64,000 nucleotides of DNA from Aeromonas finlandensis. Lineage in GTDB: Bacteria > Pseudomonadota > Gammaproteobacteria > Enterobacterales > Aeromonadaceae. The notes under the pieces were generated by a model that was not told the DNA's origin, did not search any database, and saw nothing but the letters and a program-made list of their open reading frames with translations. The position numbers and the translations under genes were made by a program. The stretch is taken from positions 1-64,000 of the forward strand of contig NZ_JRGK01000052.1 in NCBI RefSeq assembly GCF_000764645.1, read 5' to 3'. How positions within the stretch are numbered: the stretch's first letter is position 1; each line of letters starts with the position of its first letter. This document shows positions 63,160 to 64,000 of the stretch, one piece after another.

Positions 63160-64000
63160 TTATAGCTCCTGCTTCCAGTTCTGGGTGCGCAGCACGTCGG
63201 CAAAGACGCCCGCTGCGGTCACTTCGGTACCGGCGCCATAGCCGCGCAGCACCAGCGGGATCGGCTGGTAGTAGGTGGAGAAGAAGGCGAGCGCGTTCTC
63301 CCCGTCTTTGACCTTGAACAGCGGCTCGTCGGCACCGACCGCCTTGATAGCCACCTTGCACTTGCCACCTTCAATGGAGCCCACATAGCGCAGCACCTTG
63401 CCTTCACGCTGGGCGGCGGCGAACTGATCGCGGAACCAGCCGTCCGCTTCGGGCAGACGGGCCATAAAGGCTTCCACGTCGCCGCTCACATCAAAGCCGG
63501 GCGGCAGCGCTTGCTCGACTTCGACATCGGAGAGCTCCAGCGCCATGCCAGCCTCGCGAGCCAGAATGAGCAGCTTGCGCGCCACATCCATGCCGTTGAG
63601 ATCGTCGCGGGGATCCGGCTCGGTAAAGCCGTTGCTGCGAGCAATCTTGGTGGCTTCAGAGAAGGCCATCCCTTCATCCAGCTTGCCGAAGATAAAGGAG
63701 AGGGAACCGGACAGGATGCCGTCGAAGGCGCGCAGCTTGTCACCGGCCTTGATGAGGTTTTGCAGGTTCTCGATAACCGGCAGGCCCGCACCGACGTTGG
63801 TTTCATAGAGGAACTTGCGGCGAGTCTGGCGGGCGGTGCGGCGCAGCGCCTTGTAGTAATCAAGCGACCCGGTGTTGGCCTTCTTGTTCGGAGTCACCAC
63901 GTGGAAACCGGCGGCGAGGAAGTCAGCATACTGGACGGCCACCGCCTCGGAGGAGGTGCAGTCCACGATCACCGGGTTGATGATGTGGCTATCTTCCACC
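63160..64000 (-). CDS. thrA: ThrA, bifunctional aspartokinase/homoserine dehydrogenase (3' part)
   Basis: Only the C-terminal about 280 codons, the homoserine dehydrogenase domain, lie in the window; the gene continues past the right edge. Seen are [62 protein letters not shown] and [23 protein letters not shown], all typical of the ThrA/MetL dehydrogenase domain, including the catalytic lysine region. Assigned ThrA rather than MetL because thrB and thrC follow directly. Allosteric and kinase domains are not visible. Confidence 0.97.
   Translation of the reverse strand, partial: VEDSHIINPVIVDCTSSEAVAVQYADFLAAGFHVVTPNKKANTGSLDYYKALRRTARQTRRKFLYETNVGAGLPVIENLQNLIKAGDKLRAFDGILSGSLSFIFGKLDEGMAFSEATKIARSNGFTEPDPRDDLNGMDVARKLLILAREAGMALELSDVEVEQALPPGFDVSGDVEAFMARLPEADGWFRDQFAAAQREGKVLRYVGSIEGGKCKVAIKAVGADEPLFKVKDGENALAFFSTYYQPIPLVLRGYGAGTEVTAAGVFADVLRTQNWKQEL

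Overview
The window reads as chromosome of an Aeromonas-like gammaproteobacterium. The evidence is GC-rich coding sequence, proteins close to their enterobacterial and Vibrio counterparts (NapFDAG, MoaA, NarQP, FadE, SmpB, ThrABC), a tmRNA with an ANDENYALAA tag, and local gene orders shared with Escherichia coli (yafJ-gmhA-fadE, ratA-rnfH, the aga cluster). Genus is inferred from content only.

Layout. 1-7.3 kb: anaerobic nitrate block, with napFDAG leftward, moaA behind a probable molybdenum-cofactor riboswitch, and divergent narQP. 7.4-13 kb: a LON-domain protein, then a FIST-domain sensor, hybrid histidine kinase and nearby Hpt protein that look like a NosP/NahK/Hpt nitric-oxide relay, with ybhK between them. 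13-20.5 kb: housekeeping genes yafJ, gmhA, fadE (with a FadR box), an AbgA-like amidohydrolase, rnfH-ratA and smpB. 20.6-21 kb: ssrA (tmRNA).

21-28.2 kb, directly after ssrA: an accessory-looking module of an HNH nuclease overlapping a SAM methyltransferase, divergent from a 1732-residue protein joining a DEDD exonuclease-like domain, a RecQ helicase and a UvrD/Rep helicase. No integrase is visible. This is the best candidate for an undescribed, defence-type system. 28.5-34 kb: a BvgS-type hybrid kinase overlapping a REC-EAL phosphodiesterase (RocS/RocR-like), giving a c-di-GMP output. 34.5-38.7 kb: a single-polypeptide formate dehydrogenase carrying its own GltD-like flavoprotein and ferredoxin domains.

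38.8-50.5 kb: an N-acetylgalactosamine/galactosamine locus under a divergent AgaR, with three AgaR-like operators. It runs kbaZ, agaS, agaF, agaA, kbaY, then PTS EIIB/EIIC/EIID, two SIS-domain paralogues and a secreted propeller/lectin-like protein. The last six genes are visibly AT-richer than the first five, so the operon appears mosaic. 50.6-57.5 kb: a second sugar locus (ROK regulator, 1092-residue DUF5107/TPR protein, MFS sugar transporter, aldose epimerase). 57.5-60.8 kb: small accessory patch with an IS3-family transposase remnant, a three-repeat PsiF protein, a RAYT transposase with three REP palindromes, and an AT-rich DUF6602 nuclease-like gene. 60.9-64 kb: thrC, thrB and the 3' part of thrA.

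The anaerobic theme (Nap, NarQP, Moco synthesis, formate dehydrogenase, possible NO sensing) recurs in the first 39 kb; the second part is mostly carbohydrate acquisition plus accessory insertions.
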